Made by a program: the position numbers and the translations under genes
Source of the DNA: an uncultured Flavobacteriaceae bacterium
GTDB lineage: Bacteria; Bacteroidota; Bacteroidia; Flavobacteriales; Flavobacteriaceae
Assembly: GCA_913044085.1 (NCBI GenBank)
Contig: CAJWNW010000077.1
Location: forward strand, 1-7,529
Reading direction: 5' to 3'
Length of the DNA stretch: 7,529 nucleotides
The notes under the pieces: model-generated
Database searches by the model: none
The model's input: only the letters and a program-made list of their open reading frames with translations
Told to the model about the DNA's origin: nothing
Part shown: positions 6,670-7,529 of the stretch, one piece after another
Position numbering within the stretch: the first letter of the stretch is position 1
Layout of the letters: the number at the start of each line of letters is the position of its first letter

Positions 6670-6972
6670 ATTTTTTTATCAGAGCCACATGATATCATCA
6701 AGTCGCCTGTTGAAAATGTTGTCAATCCTATGTTGGTGTGGGGTGACTTTGATGGGGAGATAGGGTACGCACAACTTTTTAATGCAAATTGGAAGAGATT
6801 AGCCACAGGCGCTTTAATCGAATCAGGTCCCTTGGTGTTTGCAAATACCTTGAAACTTGATGCAGAAGACAGTTGAGAAGGACTGCTTGTCATTCAGCAT
6901 CAGTGGGAAGGAGATTTTATTGAGGAACACAAGATAGTAACTTTAGAAGTCCCAGGGCGTTTTAAACCCTAG
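6670..6972 (+). pseudogene. 5'-truncated gene remnant with in-frame TGA, Gmad2-like domain
   Basis: Directly after trpA, a plus-strand frame reads as protein-like sequence from 6670 to the TAG at 6970-6972. It is interrupted by a TGA at 6874-6876. Before the TGA it includes DIIKSPVENVVNPMLVWGDF and LATGALIESGPLVFANTLKL; after it comes EGLLVIQHQWEGDF and HKIVTLEVPGRF. The pattern SP..N.V.NP..V.G, then an acidic/aromatic strand, a LA.G stretch, and EG.L followed by a closing V..VP strand, resembles the Gmad2 immunoglobulin-like domain of secreted lipoproteins. This family call is tentative. There is no start codon or signal peptide: a TAG at 6667 closes the frame upstream, and the only in-frame ATG (6730) is internal. 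Both halves stay in one frame, suggesting fairly recent decay. A sequencing error at the TGA would not restore the missing 5' end. Confidence 0.55.
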
Positions 6973-7529
6973 CGGGCAAAAACCAATTTATTTTCAGAAG
7001 AAAGATTGGCATCAAAAGCATAGCGCTCTGCATTAAAACTTTTTAGTGCTTCAATTGTTTCAGCCTTGGTTTCCACAATATGGCGCGTCATTAGGCCACG
7101 AGCCAATTTAGAAAAAATGGCAATGGTTTTGTATTGACCGTTTTTAAATTGTTTAAAGTCAATGTGAACTAAAGGCGCTTTAAGAACTTTGGTGTCAATG
7201 GCTTTAAAATATTCTTGACTTGCAAGATTGACTAACAATTCATTTTGTGTCATTTCGTCGTTTAGGGAAGTTGTTACTTTTTGACGCCAGAATTCGTAGA
7301 GATTCTTGTGTTTGCCTACAGTTAACTTAGTCCCCATTTCCAGACGATAGGCTTGGATTAAATCCATCGGTTTTAACAAACCATACAGCCCCGAAATGAT
7401 ACGAACTGTGTTTTGCAATTCCTCTAATTTATCTTCTGAAATGCTAAAGGCATCCAAACCACGGTACACATCGCCACTGAAAGCGTAGATTGCTTGGCGG
7501 GCATTTTTAGCGTTGAAAGGAAGGCTCCA
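6969..7529 (-). CDS. yaaA: YaaA/DUF328 peroxide-stress protein, C-terminal part (5' end outside window)
   Basis: The minus-strand frame is open from the window end (7529) to the TAG at 6971-6969, giving 186 residues of a family that is usually about 250. The GTG at 7469-7467 is internal, not the start. The upstream residues WSLPFNAKNARQAIYAFSGD belong to the family pattern and run straight into VYRGLDAF. Other family segments are ISGLYGLLKPMDLIQAYRLE, LYEFWRQKVT, LVNLASQEYFKAI and FSKLARGLMTRHIVE, ending KLVFAR. In E. coli YaaA is an OxyR-regulated protein that lowers intracellular free iron and protects DNA and proteins during peroxide stress; it also binds DNA. Its mechanism here is not shown by the sequence. 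It converges on the operon and its stop shares a CTAG with the remnant's stop. Confidence 0.92.
   Translation of the reverse strand, partial: WSLPFNAKNARQAIYAFSGDVYRGLDAFSISEDKLEELQNTVRIISGLYGLLKPMDLIQAYRLEMGTKLTVGKHKNLYEFWRQKVTTSLNDEMTQNELLVNLASQEYFKAIDTKVLKAPLVHIDFKQFKNGQYKTIAIFSKLARGLMTRHIVETKAETIEALKSFNAERYAFDANLSSENKLVFAR

Noticed and set aside
6874..6876. TGA as selenocysteine or programmed read-through in the remnant
   Set aside because: The gene also lacks a start codon and signal peptide, no stem-loop after the TGA suggests a SECIS, and simple decay explains both defects.
6666..6893. Minus-strand frame of 75 codons after trpA
   Set aside because: It is low-complexity, Ser/Pro-rich and matches no family. 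It is the antisense shadow of the plus-strand remnant, which reads as real protein.

Overview
The window is a complete, seven-gene tryptophan biosynthesis operon from a low-GC member of the Bacteroidota, most probably a marine-type Flavobacteriaceae. The pointers to this group are AT-rich DNA, a -7 box matching the Bacteroidota consensus TAnnTTTG, no Shine-Dalgarno sequences in front of the genes, and TrpE and TrpB sequences of flavobacterial character. The genus cannot be fixed from sequence reading alone.

Layout: (1) Bases 1-195 hold the 3' end of a YceI-like periplasmic lipid-binding protein gene. (2) Bases 196-357 are a regulatory leader. It has a Bacteroidota-type promoter, a 15-residue GTG-initiated leader peptide with three consecutive Trp codons, a candidate antiterminator, and a strong GC-containing hairpin plus an 8-T tract that ends one base before the trpE ATG. 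This has the architecture of a ribosome-mediated transcription attenuator. (3) Bases 358-6663 hold trpE, trpG, trpD, trpC, trpF, trpB and trpA. All are unfused, full length and on the plus strand, in the order EGDCFBA, with junctions of +1, +1, +1, -4, -4 and +5 nt. (4) Bases 6670-6972 hold a broken gene remnant on the plus strand. It lacks a 5' end and carries an in-frame TGA, and it resembles a secreted Gmad2-like immunoglobulin-fold domain. (5) Bases 6969-7529 hold the 3' part of a yaaA (DUF328) gene on the minus strand. It converges on the remnant, and the two stop codons share one CTAG.

How it works together: TrpE/TrpG make anthranilate from chorismate and glutamine. TrpD adds phosphoribose, TrpF isomerises, TrpC closes the indole ring, and TrpA/TrpB convert indole-glycerol phosphate plus serine to tryptophan. 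Control appears to have two layers. One is feedback inhibition of TrpE, whose N-terminal LLES tryptophan-site motif is present. The other is attenuation that senses charged tRNA-Trp through the WWW leader peptide. The seven enzymes themselves contain only 6 Trp residues in about 2,095. The window shows no exotic new system; its most notable item is the leader/attenuator, which is too short for ordinary gene callers.
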